In this document: positions 1-9,239 of the stretch, piece after piece
Layout: the number at the start of each line of letters is the position of its first letter
Numbering within the stretch: position 1 is the first letter of the stretch
Assembly (NCBI GenBank): GCA_038230415.1
Contig: JBBRNH010000082.1
Coordinates: 1-27,764 of the forward strand
Reading direction: 5' to 3'
Source: JBBRNH01 sp038230415
GTDB taxonomy: Bacteria > Bacteroidota > Bacteroidia > Cytophagales > Spirosomataceae
DNA: 27,764 nucleotides
Made by a program: the position numbers and the translations under genes
The notes under the pieces: model-generated
Databases searched by the model: none
What the model was told of the DNA's origin: nothing
Seen by the model: only the letters and a program-made list of their open reading frames with translations

Positions 1-662
1 AAGCCAATCACGGCGATACTGCCCCAACCCAGCAGCCCGCGCAACAGCACGTTCAGTTCGTAACCGATGCCGCCACACCAGACGCTGCCCGTGCCGATGG
101 TGCCGGTCAGCAACGTAAAATAGCCCACCAACAGGCTGACCCAGAGCGTAAAAAACAACGTAGCGGTCGTAAGCCGGGACAACGGCAGGGGTTCACGCCC
201 GGTGGCGAGTTTGAACCCGGCCAGGCCCACAATAATCGGCAACCCCAACGCCCCAACGCCAAACCACCGGAACACAAACGCATGACCGAGATAAGCACCA
301 AACAAACCGAGTAAATTTTTGACTGTCTGTTTCTGAGACCCGCTACCATTACCCGGCAGCACATCGGCCAACGGTGCATCAATGGCGCTCTGATCGGCGT
401 GGCCGGTGAACAGATACGACACGAACGCAACCAACAACCCGGCACTAATCAACATCATCAAACCGCCCAACGCCAGCGAACCGCGCCCGTCGGCAGTGGC
501 CCGCACCAGCGACAGCCGCCAGTCGGTGGCGGGCCGGGGCCGGGCCGGGCGTTGAGACTGGCTGGCCGGTTGGCGAACGGTGTTTCGCCGGGTGTTGGCC
601 GGGCGCGGGGAGCCGTTGGGTTTAATCCGGTTTGATTTAGACGAAGCGGTCGGTTGGGCCAT
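1..662 (-). CDS. ftsK: DNA translocase FtsK, N-terminal membrane part (partial)
   Basis: I translated the minus strand from the ATG at 662-660. It stays open for 220 codons and runs off the window, so only the N-terminus is present. The protein begins MAQPTASSKSNRIKPNGSPR, a basic, proline-rich cytoplasmic tail. Hydrophobic segments follow, starting with SLALGGLMMLISAGLLVAFV. After the first segment comes SYLFTGHADQS, which resembles the SYLFTWKADQS stretch I remember from Bacteroidota FtsK proteins. This matches the multi-pass FtsK N-terminal domain that anchors the hexameric ATP-driven DNA pump at the division septum for chromosome segregation. The motor and gamma domains would lie outside the window. 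The gene is codirectional with pyrD and cysM, 71 bases downstream of pyrD. The family call is from memory and cannot be confirmed without the motor domain. Confidence 0.8.
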   Translation of the reverse strand, partial: MAQPTASSKSNRIKPNGSPRPANTRRNTVRQPASQSQRPARPRPATDWRLSLVRATADGRGSLALGGLMMLISAGLLVAFVSYLFTGHADQSAIDAPLADVLPGNGSGSQKQTVKNLLGLFGAYLGHAFVFRWFGVGALGLPIIVGLAGFKLATGREPLPLSRLTTATLFFTLWVSLLVGYFTLLTGTIGTGSVWCGGIGYELNVLLRGLLGWGSIAVIG

Positions 663-733
663 CAGATTAGGAACGTGGTCAGGGGTAAAATTAGCGCAAA
701 AAAGCAATTTGCCCGCTACGAAGCCCGGCAATC

Positions 734-1804
734 TCAGCGCGAAGCTCTGCCGATTCCCTGACAGATATTCTTTGCCAATTCGGGGCCTTCGTAAATAAAC
801 CCGGTATAAACCTGCACCAAGCTGGCCCCGGCCCGCAGTTTTTCGAGCGCGTCAGCAGCCGTAAAAACCCCGCCCGCGCCGATAATCGGGAACGCCCCGC
901 CCGACTGCGTGTGCAGATACCGAATCACGTCCGTAGCCCGCTCACGGAGGGGCAACCCGCTCAGGCCACCTGCGCCCATGTCGGCAACGGCGGTTGGGTC
1001 GGTTTGTAATCCGTCTCGGTTGATGGTAGTGTTGGTGGCAACCACACCCGCAATTCCGGTCTCCTGCACGATGGCGATGATATCGTCTAACTGGCTGTTT
1101 GTCAGGTCAGGTGCGATTTTCAGCAGGATCGGTTTGGTTGGCAACCCGGTTTTTCGGGCCTGCTGCTGATTCTCGGTTTGCAGCGTTTTCAGGAGGTTGG
1201 TGAGGGGTTCGCGCTCCTGCAAGTCACGCAGGCCGGGCGTGTTGGGGCTGCTCACGTTGACCACAAAGTAATCAACAGCATCGAACAATTCCCGGAAACA
1301 ATAGACGTAATCGTCGGCGGCTTTTTCGTTTGGAGTGTCTTTGTTTTTGCCGATGTTACCCCCCACAATCACCCGATTCTGAGCGGGTTGCGTTTGCCGG
1401 TACGCCCGAATCCGGGCTGCGGCTGGCCCCGCGCCTTTGTTGTTGAACCCCATGCGGTTAATCAGCCCACCGTCGGCTTTCAGCCGGAACAAACGCGGTT
1501 TGGGGTTACCCGGTTGCGGGCGGGGTGTGACGGTTCCAATCTCAACAAACCCAAAACCGAGGTCGGCCAAGTCGCTGATGTGTTCGGCATTTTTGTCGAA
1601 ACCAGCCGCCATCCCCACCGGATTCGGAAACGGTATGCCAAAAACAGTGCGGGCCAACGCAGGATTATTAACGGTATAAAAACGCCGGGCCAACGCCGAA
1701 AAACCCGGCAAAGCGAGCATAATTTTCAGCGCGGAGGTAGCAAAGTGATGAATCGTTTCGGCATCGAACCGGAAAAGAATCGGCAGCAACAGGCGTTTGT
1801 ACAT
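734..1804 (-). CDS. pyrD: Dihydroorotate dehydrogenase (quinone), class 2
   Basis: This 356-residue protein has the length and layout of class 2 (membrane-associated, quinone-dependent) dihydroorotate dehydrogenase, which oxidises dihydroorotate to orotate in de novo pyrimidine synthesis with FMN. The N-terminal stretch MYKRLLLPILFRFDAETIHH is the helical membrane and quinone-binding extension typical of class 2. GMAAGFDKNA (about 64-73) and NRMGFNNKG (116-124) are FMN and substrate-binding loops. NVSSPNTPGL (183-192) carries the catalytic serine that distinguishes class 2 from the cysteine enzymes. TNTTINRD (257-264) and GAGGV (309-313) complete the barrel's phosphate-binding region. It starts 20 bases after cysM ends on the same strand, so the two are probably cotranscribed. 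Nothing unusual is seen, and the assignment is secure from motifs. Confidence 0.96.
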   Translation of the reverse strand: MYKRLLLPILFRFDAETIHHFATSALKIMLALPGFSALARRFYTVNNPALARTVFGIPFPNPVGMAAGFDKNAEHISDLADLGFGFVEIGTVTPRPQPGNPKPRLFRLKADGGLINRMGFNNKGAGPAAARIRAYRQTQPAQNRVIVGGNIGKNKDTPNEKAADDYVYCFRELFDAVDYFVVNVSSPNTPGLRDLQEREPLTNLLKTLQTENQQQARKTGLPTKPILLKIAPDLTNSQLDDIIAIVQETGIAGVVATNTTINRDGLQTDPTAVADMGAGGLSGLPLRERATDVIRYLHTQSGGAFPIIGAGGVFTAADALEKLRAGASLVQVYTGFIYEGPELAKNICQGIGRASR

Positions 1805-1824
1805 CTGGCAAAAATAGGCAGGAA

Positions 1825-2697
1825 TCAGCCAAACAACGCCGATGACAGGTAGCGGTCGCCCCGGTCGCAGATGATGCAGACCACCACGCCGGTTTCCAAT
1901 TCGTCAATTAGTTTCAGAGCCGCATGAACACCTCCGCCACTGCTCATGCCGGCAAAAACGCCTTCTTCGCGGGCCAATCGGCGGGTCATCAGCGTGGCTT
2001 CTTCCTGCGACACCTCCATCGTGCGGTCAACGCGGGATGGCTCAAAAATGGCGGGCAGATACGCCTGCGGCCACTTTCTGATGCCCGGAATCGAAGAGCC
2101 GTCGGTGGGCTGGCAACCGATAATCTGGATGGCCGGGTTTTGTTCTTTCAGGTAGCGCGACACGCCCATAACGGTGCCGGTGGTTCCCATCGAAGCCACA
2201 AAATGGGTGATTTCTCCGGCGGTGTCGCGCCAGATTTCGGGGCCGGTGGTGCGGTAATGGGCTAAGTAATTATCAGGATTGGCAAACTGGTTGAGCATAA
2301 AAAACGCGCCCGTTGCCGCTTTGTCAACGGCATAATCGCGGCAGTGTTCAATGGTTTCTAAAAGCGTTACCGTTGCGCCGAAGGCTTCCATCGTCAGCAC
2401 GCGCTCGCGGGTTGAGTTTTGGGGCATCACGAGTTCGATTTCCAAATCATAGAGCCGGGCAATCATCGCCAGGGCAATACCGGTGTTACCACTCGTGGCC
2501 TCGATTAGTTTCTGGCCGGGCCGAATCTCGCCCCGGTCCAATGCACCCTGAATCATGCTGCGGGCGGCCCGGTCTTTCACGCTGCCACCGGGGTTGTCGC
2601 CCTCCAATTTGCCGAACAGCCGAACGCCAGGATTGGTATTCAGCCGGTTGAGTTCAACAAGGGGCGTGTTGCCCACCAAATCAAGCAGTGTTGCCAT
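1825..2697 (-). CDS. cysM: Cysteine synthase B (O-acetylserine sulfhydrylase, CysM type)
   Basis: This 290-residue, fold-type II PLP enzyme makes cysteine from O-acetylserine and sulfide (CysM forms can also take thiosulfate). It opens LLDLVGNTPLVELNRL. The PLP-binding lysine is K41 in GGSVKDRAA, the substrate loop is TSGNTG (68-73), and the PLP-phosphate loop is GTTGT (171-175). IRKWPQAYLP (206-215) and CDRGDRYLSS near the C-terminus are CysM-type rather than CysK-type signatures, as is the short length. The ATG at 2697-2695 fits the expected N-terminus. It is the first gene of the minus-strand run cysM, pyrD, ftsK. A sulfur gene beside a pyrimidine gene suggests shared transcription rather than a shared pathway. 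I saw no convincing promoter in the 172 bases upstream. Confidence 0.95.
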   Translation of the reverse strand: MATLLDLVGNTPLVELNRLNTNPGVRLFGKLEGDNPGGSVKDRAARSMIQGALDRGEIRPGQKLIEATSGNTGIALAMIARLYDLEIELVMPQNSTRERVLTMEAFGATVTLLETIEHCRDYAVDKAATGAFFMLNQFANPDNYLAHYRTTGPEIWRDTAGEITHFVASMGTTGTVMGVSRYLKEQNPAIQIIGCQPTDGSSIPGIRKWPQAYLPAIFEPSRVDRTMEVSQEEATLMTRRLAREEGVFAGMSSGGGVHAALKLIDELETGVVVCIICDRGDRYLSSALFG

Positions 2698-2869
2698 TGT
2701 GTTTTCTGTTGCGTCCGTATCAGAACTCTATGAAAAAACAAAGCCCTGCCGTTTAGTTCAGCCACGTAGTCTGTATCGAGTTTGATTATTCCGGGAAGTG
2801 TGTAAACGGTATTGACTTCGGGGCGGCAATTCATCAAGTTTGCTGCCGTACAAACCACATCATTTTCTT

Positions 2870-3295
2870 ATGCAACCAGTTCCCTATCAGGCAGCTATGC
2901 CCTTGGGCGATTTAGAGACCGTCGCCCGTCAACTCGCCCTCACCGATGTTGTTCTGCCCTTCATCGGCCACCGTCGCCGGATTTCGATGCACAACATTAT
3001 CCGGCTCGAAGGCGACGGTAACTACACCACGTTTTTCTTTCGGGATGGCACCAAACTCATGGTCTCCCTGACGCTCAAAAAGTTAGAAAGTCGGCTTTCG
3101 CCGACCGTCTTCGCCCGGTCGCACAAGAAAAACATTGTCAATCTGCTCTACTTGCAGGAGGTATGTCCCGATCATCAACCGTTTGTGATGAGCCTCGCCA
3201 ACGGTGATCGCGTTGATATTTCGCGCCGGAAAGCCACCGAATTTATGCGTCGGGTGTCGGGTTTTCAGGAGACCATGAAGCGGTTAGCGAGTTGA
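2870..3295 (+). CDS. Stand-alone LytTR-domain DNA-binding protein
   Basis: The protein is about 141 residues from the ATG at 2870. The frame is open upstream to a TTG at 2840, but the added residues look like untranslated leader. The second half is a LytTR domain: NIIRLEGDGNYTTFFFRDG, then LKKLESRLSPTVFARSHKKN, then LANGDRVDISRRKATEFMRR. This is the usual order of the beta-strand DNA-binding fold found in AgrA/LytR-type regulators. There is no receiver domain and no membrane segment, only about 40 residues of unassigned N-terminus, so how it senses a signal is unknown. Such single-domain LytTR proteins are common in Cytophagales. No kinase gene is adjacent: it lies between divergent cysM and convergent fadD, ending 11 bases from the fadD stop. 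The family call is firm; targets are unknown. Confidence 0.88.
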   Translation: MQPVPYQAAMPLGDLETVARQLALTDVVLPFIGHRRRISMHNIIRLEGDGNYTTFFFRDGTKLMVSLTLKKLESRLSPTVFARSHKKNIVNLLYLQEVCPDHQPFVMSLANGDRVDISRRKATEFMRRVSGFQETMKRLAS

Positions 3296-3306
3296 GGGCG
3301 TGTTTA

Positions 3307-4995
3307 TCATTTCTTCGCCAACTCCTCATCGCGCAGGGGCCGCCGGAGAATCTTCCCGACGTTGCTTTTGGGCAGTTCGGGGCGGAACTCGATGTATTTC
3401 GGGAGTTTGTAGCCCGTCAGGTTTTCGCGGCAGTAGGCTTTGATGGCTTCTTCGGTCAGGTTCGGGTCTTTCTTCACCACAAAAATCTTCACGCACTCCG
3501 TTGATTTCGGGTCAGGAACACCAATGCAGGCAACCTCCAGCACACCCGGACATTGCGAGACGACTTCTTCGATTTCGTTGGGATAAACGTTAAAGCCCGA
3601 CACTAAGATCATGTCTTTCTTGCGGTCAACGATCTTGAAAAACCCGTCGGCATCCATCACACCAATGTCGCCGGTTTTAAACCAGTCGCCTTCCATCACC
3701 TTGGCGGTTTCGTCGGGGCGGTTGTAGTATCCGGGAAACACCTGTGGCCCCCGCGCCCAGATTTCGCCCGGCTGACCCAGTTCGGCTTCAACGCCATCGT
3801 CGGTCATGCACTTCATGTCAGTGCTGGGGAAGGGTATGCCAATAGTGCCAACCCGAATGCCGATAACGGGGTTAGACGACAGCACCGGCGACGTTTCTGA
3901 GAGACCGTAGCCTTCGGCAGGAACGCAACCCGTAAGTTTTTGCCAACGGTCGGCCACCACGTTTTGCAGGGCCATGCCGCCTGCTGTCGTGATTTTAAGT
4001 TCGCTGAAGTCCACTTCGCCGATGCGTGGGTGGTTAAGCAGGCCATTGTAAAGTGTGTTCAGGCCCGAAAAAACCGTGACTTTATACGTTTTAAGGTCGT
4101 CAATAAACGCATTCAAATCGCGCGGATTGGTAATGAGCAGGTTCATGATACCCGTATGTAAAGCCGCTAACGCATTGGTTGCCAGCGCGTAAATGTGGTA
4201 AAGCGGCAATGCGGCCACAATTACACCTTGCCCTTCGGGAACATTGGCGGGTTTGGCCCAAAGGTAGCCGGCTTCGAGGTTGGCAATCATGTTGCGGTGC
4301 GTGAGCATGGCCCCCTTCGAGACTCCGGTGGTGCCGCCCGTGTATTGCACAAAGGCCAGATCGCTGCCCGTCAGCGCAACGGGTTTCAGCGCGTGCCGAC
4401 TGCCTTTGTTCAACGCGCTGCCGAACGAAACGGCACCCGGCAGGGTATAAGCAGGCACGAGTTTCTTGACGAACTTCACCACCGTATTCACAATCAGTTT
4501 CTTGGGAAAACCGAGCAGATCACCAATCTCCGTCACGATAATATGCTGAATATCAGTCTTCGGCAGAATCTTCTCTACGTTGCAGGCGAAGTTTGCCAGG
4601 ATGACAACAGCCTTCGCGCCGGAATCTTTATACTGATGCTGCATTTCGCGGGGCGTGTAGAGCGGGTTGGTGTTCACCACCGTCAGCCCGGCCCGGAGTG
4701 CGCCAAACATCGCCACCGGATATTGCAGCAGGTTGGGCATCTGAATCACAATCCGGTCGCCTTTTTGCAGACCGAGTTCGCCCTGGAGATAGCCGGCAAA
4801 CTGCATCGAGAGTTTATCTAACTCCCTGAACGTGATTTCTTTACCCATGCAGGCGTAGGCCGGGCGGTCGGCAAAGCGGGCAAAACCCTCATCAATCAAG
4901 GCCACGAGAGACGGGTAGGCATCGGGATTTATGGTGTGCGGAACACCTTTCGGATAGAATTTGAGCCAGGGCCGGGTTGTTGCTTGTGCTTCCAT
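3307..4995 (-). CDS. fadD: Long-chain fatty acid-CoA ligase (AMP-forming)
   Basis: This 562-residue enzyme of the ANL adenylating superfamily activates fatty acids to acyl-CoA through an acyl-AMP intermediate. The phosphate-binding loop is YTGGTTGVSKGAMLTH (218-233). EGYGLSETSP (361-370) is the adenine-binding A5-type motif. TGDIGVMDADGFFKIVDRKK (441-460) holds the ATP-ribose aspartate and hinge, and the catalytic lysine is K548 in LPKSNVGKILRR. Length, the GFNVYPNEIE segment and overall pattern are those of FadD rather than short-chain or luciferase-type members. It probably acts at the inner face of the cytoplasmic membrane, feeding beta-oxidation or lipid remodelling. No beta-oxidation gene is adjacent. 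A Bacteroidota-type -7 element lies at 5064-5057, about 60 bases upstream of the start. The substrate chain length cannot be read from sequence. Confidence 0.92.
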   Translation of the reverse strand: MEAQATTRPWLKFYPKGVPHTINPDAYPSLVALIDEGFARFADRPAYACMGKEITFRELDKLSMQFAGYLQGELGLQKGDRIVIQMPNLLQYPVAMFGALRAGLTVVNTNPLYTPREMQHQYKDSGAKAVVILANFACNVEKILPKTDIQHIIVTEIGDLLGFPKKLIVNTVVKFVKKLVPAYTLPGAVSFGSALNKGSRHALKPVALTGSDLAFVQYTGGTTGVSKGAMLTHRNMIANLEAGYLWAKPANVPEGQGVIVAALPLYHIYALATNALAALHTGIMNLLITNPRDLNAFIDDLKTYKVTVFSGLNTLYNGLLNHPRIGEVDFSELKITTAGGMALQNVVADRWQKLTGCVPAEGYGLSETSPVLSSNPVIGIRVGTIGIPFPSTDMKCMTDDGVEAELGQPGEIWARGPQVFPGYYNRPDETAKVMEGDWFKTGDIGVMDADGFFKIVDRKKDMILVSGFNVYPNEIEEVVSQCPGVLEVACIGVPDPKSTECVKIFVVKKDPNLTEEAIKAYCRENLTGYKLPKYIEFRPELPKSNVGKILRRPLRDEELAKK

Positions 4996-4999
4996 ATTG

Positions 5000-5043
5000 A
5001 TAAAACGTGGGTTGTAGAACCGTAGGTTATAAAACGGCAGGTT
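5000..5043. repeat. Three imperfect 15-base tandem repeats upstream of fadD
   Basis: On the plus strand three adjacent units read ATAAAACGTGGGTT (5000-5013), GTAGAACCGTAGGTT (5014-5028) and ATAAAACGGCAGGTT (5029-5043). They occupy most of the short leader between the proposed fadD -7 element and the fadD ATG. Function is unknown. Confidence 0.6.
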
Positions 5044-5056
5044 GTATAAATTTGAG

Positions 5057-5064
5057 CAAAAATA
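5057..5064 (-). promoter_or_regulatory. Putative -7 element of the fadD promoter
   Basis: The minus strand reads TATTTTTG, an exact match to the Bacteroidota -7 consensus TAnnTTTG, followed by C. No good TTTG/TTG partner lies about 19 bases upstream, so the call rests on the -7 match and its position some 60 bases before the fadD start. Confidence 0.45.
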
Positions 5065-5199
5065 AAACGAAAACGGTATGCTTTACGTCTTCGGCAACAA
5101 TATTGCGGCTTTTGGCGTATCCTGTGCATCAATCCCGAAGCCGTACCTTGCCGTAGTTTTTAGCAAGCCTATTTTCAAAACCACCGATTCTCCGTCATC

Positions 5200-8100
5200 A
5201 TGCGTCATATTTCCGCGTTGTTTTTCCTGTATGTGCTGCTTTCCGGGCCGCTTCTGGCCCAGCCTCTTCCCCACTATACCACCACGCAACGGGCGCGTTT
5301 AGCAACGCTGCACGATGAATTGCAGACGACCTACACCTCAACCTACGCCCGCGCCGAAACCATTGCCCGGCAGCGCGGCCTGCCCATCGGGCAAACCCGG
5401 CCCGACGGTATGGTGGTGCGGCTGGCGGGTATCAGCGAAACCGGCGAACTGCTCTACGACCACACATACAGCAACACACGGGCCGCAGCCACCACCCGAA
5501 CCAACAGTTTTTATGCCGGTGGGTCGCTTGGGCTGAGTCTGTCGGGCAGCAGTGCCAGTGTGCAGGAGCGGCTTGGCACCTGGGACGGGGGCCGGGTGCG
5601 GGCCACCCACCTCGACCTCGCCGGGCGCGTAACGCAGCAGGACAACCCCAGTAGCACCGACAACCACGCCACCCATACCTCCGGCACCATGATTGCGGCT
5701 GGCCGGAACCCGTTGGCGCGGGGGATGGCGTTCGGGGCTAAACTGAAAGCCTGGGATTTTAGTAATGACGATGCCGAAATGACCATTGCCGCGCCCGATT
5801 TATTAGTCTCCAACCACTCGTATGGGTCGTTTGCGGGCTGGAACAACAGCAGCAGCCGCACCGGAGCCGTTACCTGGGAATGGTATGGCGACACCACCGT
5901 GAGCCGCACCGAAGACTATAAATTCGGGCTGTATAACGCCGACACCCGCAGTTGGGATCAGATTGCGGCTGCCGCGCCGTATTACCTCATCGTAAAATCA
6001 GCCGGGAATAATCACGGCGACAACGGCCCCGTTGCCGGCCAACGGTACTACCTCGGCTCCTCGACCCGGACAAGTACCGTGGCCCGCGCCGACCAAAACG
6101 GTTACGACCAGATACCCACCTACGGCTGCGCCAAAAATATCCTGACCATCGGAGCCATCGGCAGCATCTCCAACGGATACCGCCAGGCATCGGATGCTAA
6201 ATTAGCCGACTTCAGCAGTTGGGGCCCAACCGACGACGGACGCATCAAACCCGACTTAGTGGGCGTGGGTATCAGCGTTTTATCAACCAGTTCAACCACC
6301 GATAGCGCATACGTCTCCCTGAGCGGCACGTCTATGTCTGGCCCCAACGTTACCGGCTCGCTGTTGCTCTTGCAGGAATATTATGCCCAGCGAAACACCG
6401 GGAAACTCATGCGGGCCTCAACCCTGAAAGGCCTCGCGATTCATACCGCCGACGAAACCGGCGACGCGCCCGGCCCCGATTACCGCTTCGGCTGGGGACT
6501 GCTGAACATGGAACGGGCGGGGCAGGCCATCGGCAACGTGAACAACAATTTCAGGATTGACGAGCAGAACCTGGCCCAGGGCAAAACGTATTCGCTGACC
6601 GTTGTGGCATCCGGGCGGGGGCCACTCGTGGCAACAATCTGCTGGACCGACCCCGACGCTGCCGTCACTGGCGCAAGCCTGAACGACCGAACGCCCAAAC
6701 TCGTCAACGACCTCGATATTCGCCTGAACGACGGCACGGCTATCCTCCTGCCCTGGACCATGAATCCCGACGCACCCGACCAGCCCGCCAAACCCGGCGA
6801 CAACATCCGCGACAATGTGGAGCAGGTGTTGGTGCAAAACCCGGTGCCGGGCAAAACCTACACCGTCACGGTGTTGCACAAAGGCACCCTGAAAAACAGC
6901 CAGCAGGATTACGCCCTGCTGTTGAGCGGCATCGGCGGAACGGCCTACTGCGCGTCGGCCCCGGTATCGGCAATCGGCACCCGTATTGCCCGCGTCCGGC
7001 TCGGCAGCATTGACCAGCCGGGCAGCAACGGCTGCACCACCTACACCGACCAAACCCGCGCCGTTACGCCTGTGCAGCCCGGCCAAAGTCTGCCGTTTTC
7101 GGTCTCGCTCGGTAGTTGCGATACCACACGCCGGGCCAGTTTTGTGCGGGTCTTCGCCGACTGGAACGGCAACGGCTCTTTTGCCGACGCGGGCGATACG
7201 CTGACAACGTCGGGTCGGCTGGCACCGGGCGATTTATTTTCGGCTCCGGTTGTTGTTCCGCCCACCATGCCCGTTGGTCAGTTTGTGCGGTTGCGAATCG
7301 TCGCCAGCGAGACCGCCAGTGTCAGTGCAGTATCGGCCTGCGGGGGTTATACCAACGGCGAAACCCAGGATTATCTGCTGCAAACCGTGCTGACGGCCAA
7401 CGATGTTGCGGCTGTTGCGCTGCTGTCGCCCACCACGCTGGCCTGCGGCTCGTCGGGCGATGCATTGGTAGCCGTGCAGGTGCAGAACTTAGGTACGGTT
7501 GTCCAGCAAAACCTGCCGGTAACGGTACAGATTTTCGATGGAAACAATGCGCCCATTGCTTCGCTCAGTGGCACGGTTGCGGCATTGGCGGCTTTCGGTA
7601 CGGCCCAGATTACGCTCAGAACCCCGGCGGGCGTTGTGCTGCGGGCCGGTGATCGGTATCGGTTTGTGGTAACAACAACACTGCCCGGCGACCAAAACCC
7701 GGCTAACAACCAGATTTCGGCCACGCGCACCATCGGCACGGGGCAGAACAGCGGCATTTTTGCGGCAGCATCGTGCGGCAGCGATACCAGTCTGACCCTG
7801 CGAAACACCGGCCCCGGCGTAGCCTACTGGTATGACGCGCCGACCAATGGCAACCTGATAACGGTTGGCAATCAGGCAACGGCGCGGGTTCGGCTCACCA
7901 ATCAAACGCTCTATGCCACCCAGGGCGATATTGCCGGACGGATCGGCCCGGCCACTAAAAACGACTTTGGCGGAGGCAGTTACGGGGGAGCGTTTGCGCC
8001 CCAGCCGCTCCTCAAAACCGAAACGCCCCTCCTGCTCGAAAGTGCGCGGCTGTATATCGGCACTGCCGGGCGGCTTACGTTCAGTATCAGGCGGTTAGAC

Positions 8101-9231
8101 GAAAGTTTGATCTCCAGCGTAACGCTCGATGTGCGGCCCACGCGCAGTGCCAGCCTGACGGCCAGCACCACCACCGACGACCCTGCTGACCCCGGTGCCG
8201 AGTATGCCCTGAACCTACCCATTCCGCAAGCCGGGCAGTATAAAATCAGGCTCGATTATGAAGATGGGGCCACCATTTTCCGCTCGAATGTGGGCGTAAC
8301 GGGTTTTCCATACCAACTAAAAGATCAGACAGGAAACCCGATTGTTACCATTCGGGGGTCGTTGTTTGCCAGCACCGCCACCACTGTTGACACCCTCACT
8401 GCCGCCTGGTATTATCTCTACAACCTGCGGGTACGGTCATTGGCTTGCCCGGTGCTAACCAGAACGGCGGTGCCGATTGCGGTCGCGATGCCCGTAACGG
8501 CTCTGATTAGTGCCGATGGCCCGACGAGTATTTGCCGGGGCAACGCGCTAACCCTGCTCGCTTCGGTGCCGGTGAGCGCGTCGGGGCTGAGCCTGAGTTA
8601 TCGCTGGCAACGCGACGGGCAATTAATCGGCGGGGCCACCACACCGAGTTTATTGGCAAGCACCGCCGGGAGTTATGCCGTGCAGGTGACGGGCAGTTGC
8701 GCCCCCACCACATCGAGCGCGGTAACGGTATCGGTACGGGAGCCGGAGATACCCGCCGTGACGCAATCAGGTCTGGTGCTGGTGTCTAATACGGTTTCGG
8801 GCAATCAATGGCTCTTCAACGGCATTCCGATTTCGGGGGCCGTCAGCCAAAGTTTTGCCGTTGGGCAAACCGGGCAATATTCCGTACAAGCCAATGTGAA
8901 CGGCTGCGGCACGGCTGTTTCGACCGAAGTGTTAGTTACGATTCTGGCTACCGACGACGAACCGGACGCTAATTTCTTTGCTGTTTATCCCAATCCGGCG
9001 CGGGAGTTCATAACGGCTGAGGTAGCTTTGAGCAGCGCAAACCCCGAACCGCCAACGGTGAGCCTGATTGATTTGCGCGGGGTTGTGCTGCGAATCGCCA
9101 CAATGCAGCGCGACGGAAAAAAATTCACGGCCCTTGTGCCGGTTGCCGATTTGCCGGGCGGTACGTTTTTTGTGGTTATACCGGCTACGGAATCGCAACC
9201 GGCCCGGCGACGACGACTCATCAAACCCTGA
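5200..9231 (+). CDS. Secreted subtilisin-like (S8, KP-43-like) protease with GEVED domain and T9SS C-terminal sorting domain
   Basis: This 1343-residue exported protease starts with a clear signal peptide, MRHISALFFLYVLLSGPLLA, cut near AQ at 20-21. The S8 catalytic residues are visible: D129 in GTWDGG, H156 in DNHATH, oxyanion N270 in SAGNN and S378 in SGTSMSGP. A beta-sandwich follows at about 450-580 with CWTDPDAA, the arrangement of KP-43-type subtilases. Residues about 600-730 form a GEVED-type domain ending NGETQDYLL. About 735-845 resembles a CARDB/adhesion repeat, and Ig-like modules follow up to about 1250. The last about 85 residues, from FFAVYPNPARE to the basic end RRRRLIKP, are a type A T9SS sorting domain, so the protein should cross the outer membrane by T9SS. 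It is tandem with a paralogue 8 bases downstream. Substrate is unknown; scavenging of external protein is a guess. Confidence 0.9.
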   Translation: MRHISALFFLYVLLSGPLLAQPLPHYTTTQRARLATLHDELQTTYTSTYARAETIARQRGLPIGQTRPDGMVVRLAGISETGELLYDHTYSNTRAAATTRTNSFYAGGSLGLSLSGSSASVQERLGTWDGGRVRATHLDLAGRVTQQDNPSSTDNHATHTSGTMIAAGRNPLARGMAFGAKLKAWDFSNDDAEMTIAAPDLLVSNHSYGSFAGWNNSSSRTGAVTWEWYGDTTVSRTEDYKFGLYNADTRSWDQIAAAAPYYLIVKSAGNNHGDNGPVAGQRYYLGSSTRTSTVARADQNGYDQIPTYGCAKNILTIGAIGSISNGYRQASDAKLADFSSWGPTDDGRIKPDLVGVGISVLSTSSTTDSAYVSLSGTSMSGPNVTGSLLLLQEYYAQRNTGKLMRASTLKGLAIHTADETGDAPGPDYRFGWGLLNMERAGQAIGNVNNNFRIDEQNLAQGKTYSLTVVASGRGPLVATICWTDPDAAVTGASLNDRTPKLVNDLDIRLNDGTAILLPWTMNPDAPDQPAKPGDNIRDNVEQVLVQNPVPGKTYTVTVLHKGTLKNSQQDYALLLSGIGGTAYCASAPVSAIGTRIARVRLGSIDQPGSNGCTTYTDQTRAVTPVQPGQSLPFSVSLGSCDTTRRASFVRVFADWNGNGSFADAGDTLTTSGRLAPGDLFSAPVVVPPTMPVGQFVRLRIVASETASVSAVSACGGYTNGETQDYLLQTVLTANDVAAVALLSPTTLACGSSGDALVAVQVQNLGTVVQQNLPVTVQIFDGNNAPIASLSGTVAALAAFGTAQITLRTPAGVVLRAGDRYRFVVTTTLPGDQNPANNQISATRTIGTGQNSGIFAAASCGSDTSLTLRNTGPGVAYWYDAPTNGNLITVGNQATARVRLTNQTLYATQGDIAGRIGPATKNDFGGGSYGGAFAPQPLLKTETPLLLESARLYIGTAGRLTFSIRRLDESLISSVTLDVRPTRSASLTASTTTDDPADPGAEYALNLPIPQAGQYKIRLDYEDGATIFRSNVGVTGFPYQLKDQTGNPIVTIRGSLFASTATTVDTLTAAWYYLYNLRVRSLACPVLTRTAVPIAVAMPVTALISADGPTSICRGNALTLLASVPVSASGLSLSYRWQRDGQLIGGATTPSLLASTAGSYAVQVTGSCAPTTSSAVTVSVREPEIPAVTQSGLVLVSNTVSGNQWLFNGIPISGAVSQSFAVGQTGQYSVQANVNGCGTAVSTEVLVTILATDDEPDANFFAVYPNPAREFITAEVALSSANPEPPTVSLIDLRGVVLRIATMQRDGKKFTALVPVADLPGGTFFVVIPATESQPARRRRLIKP

Positions 9232-9239
9232 AAACACCC

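Noticed and set aside
4195..4821. Long open frame on the plus strand opposite fadD.
   Set aside because: It lies entirely within a well-supported gene on the other strand, has no recognisable domain and is explained by GC-rich codon bias. Similar antisense frames at 1178-1852, 6418-7086, 15480-16046, 16047-16634 and 20037-20726 were dismissed for the same reason.
5144..5150. TACCTTG as the promoter of the first protease.
   Set aside because: It is one T short of the -7 consensus and has no upstream partner, so it is too weak to list as a feature.
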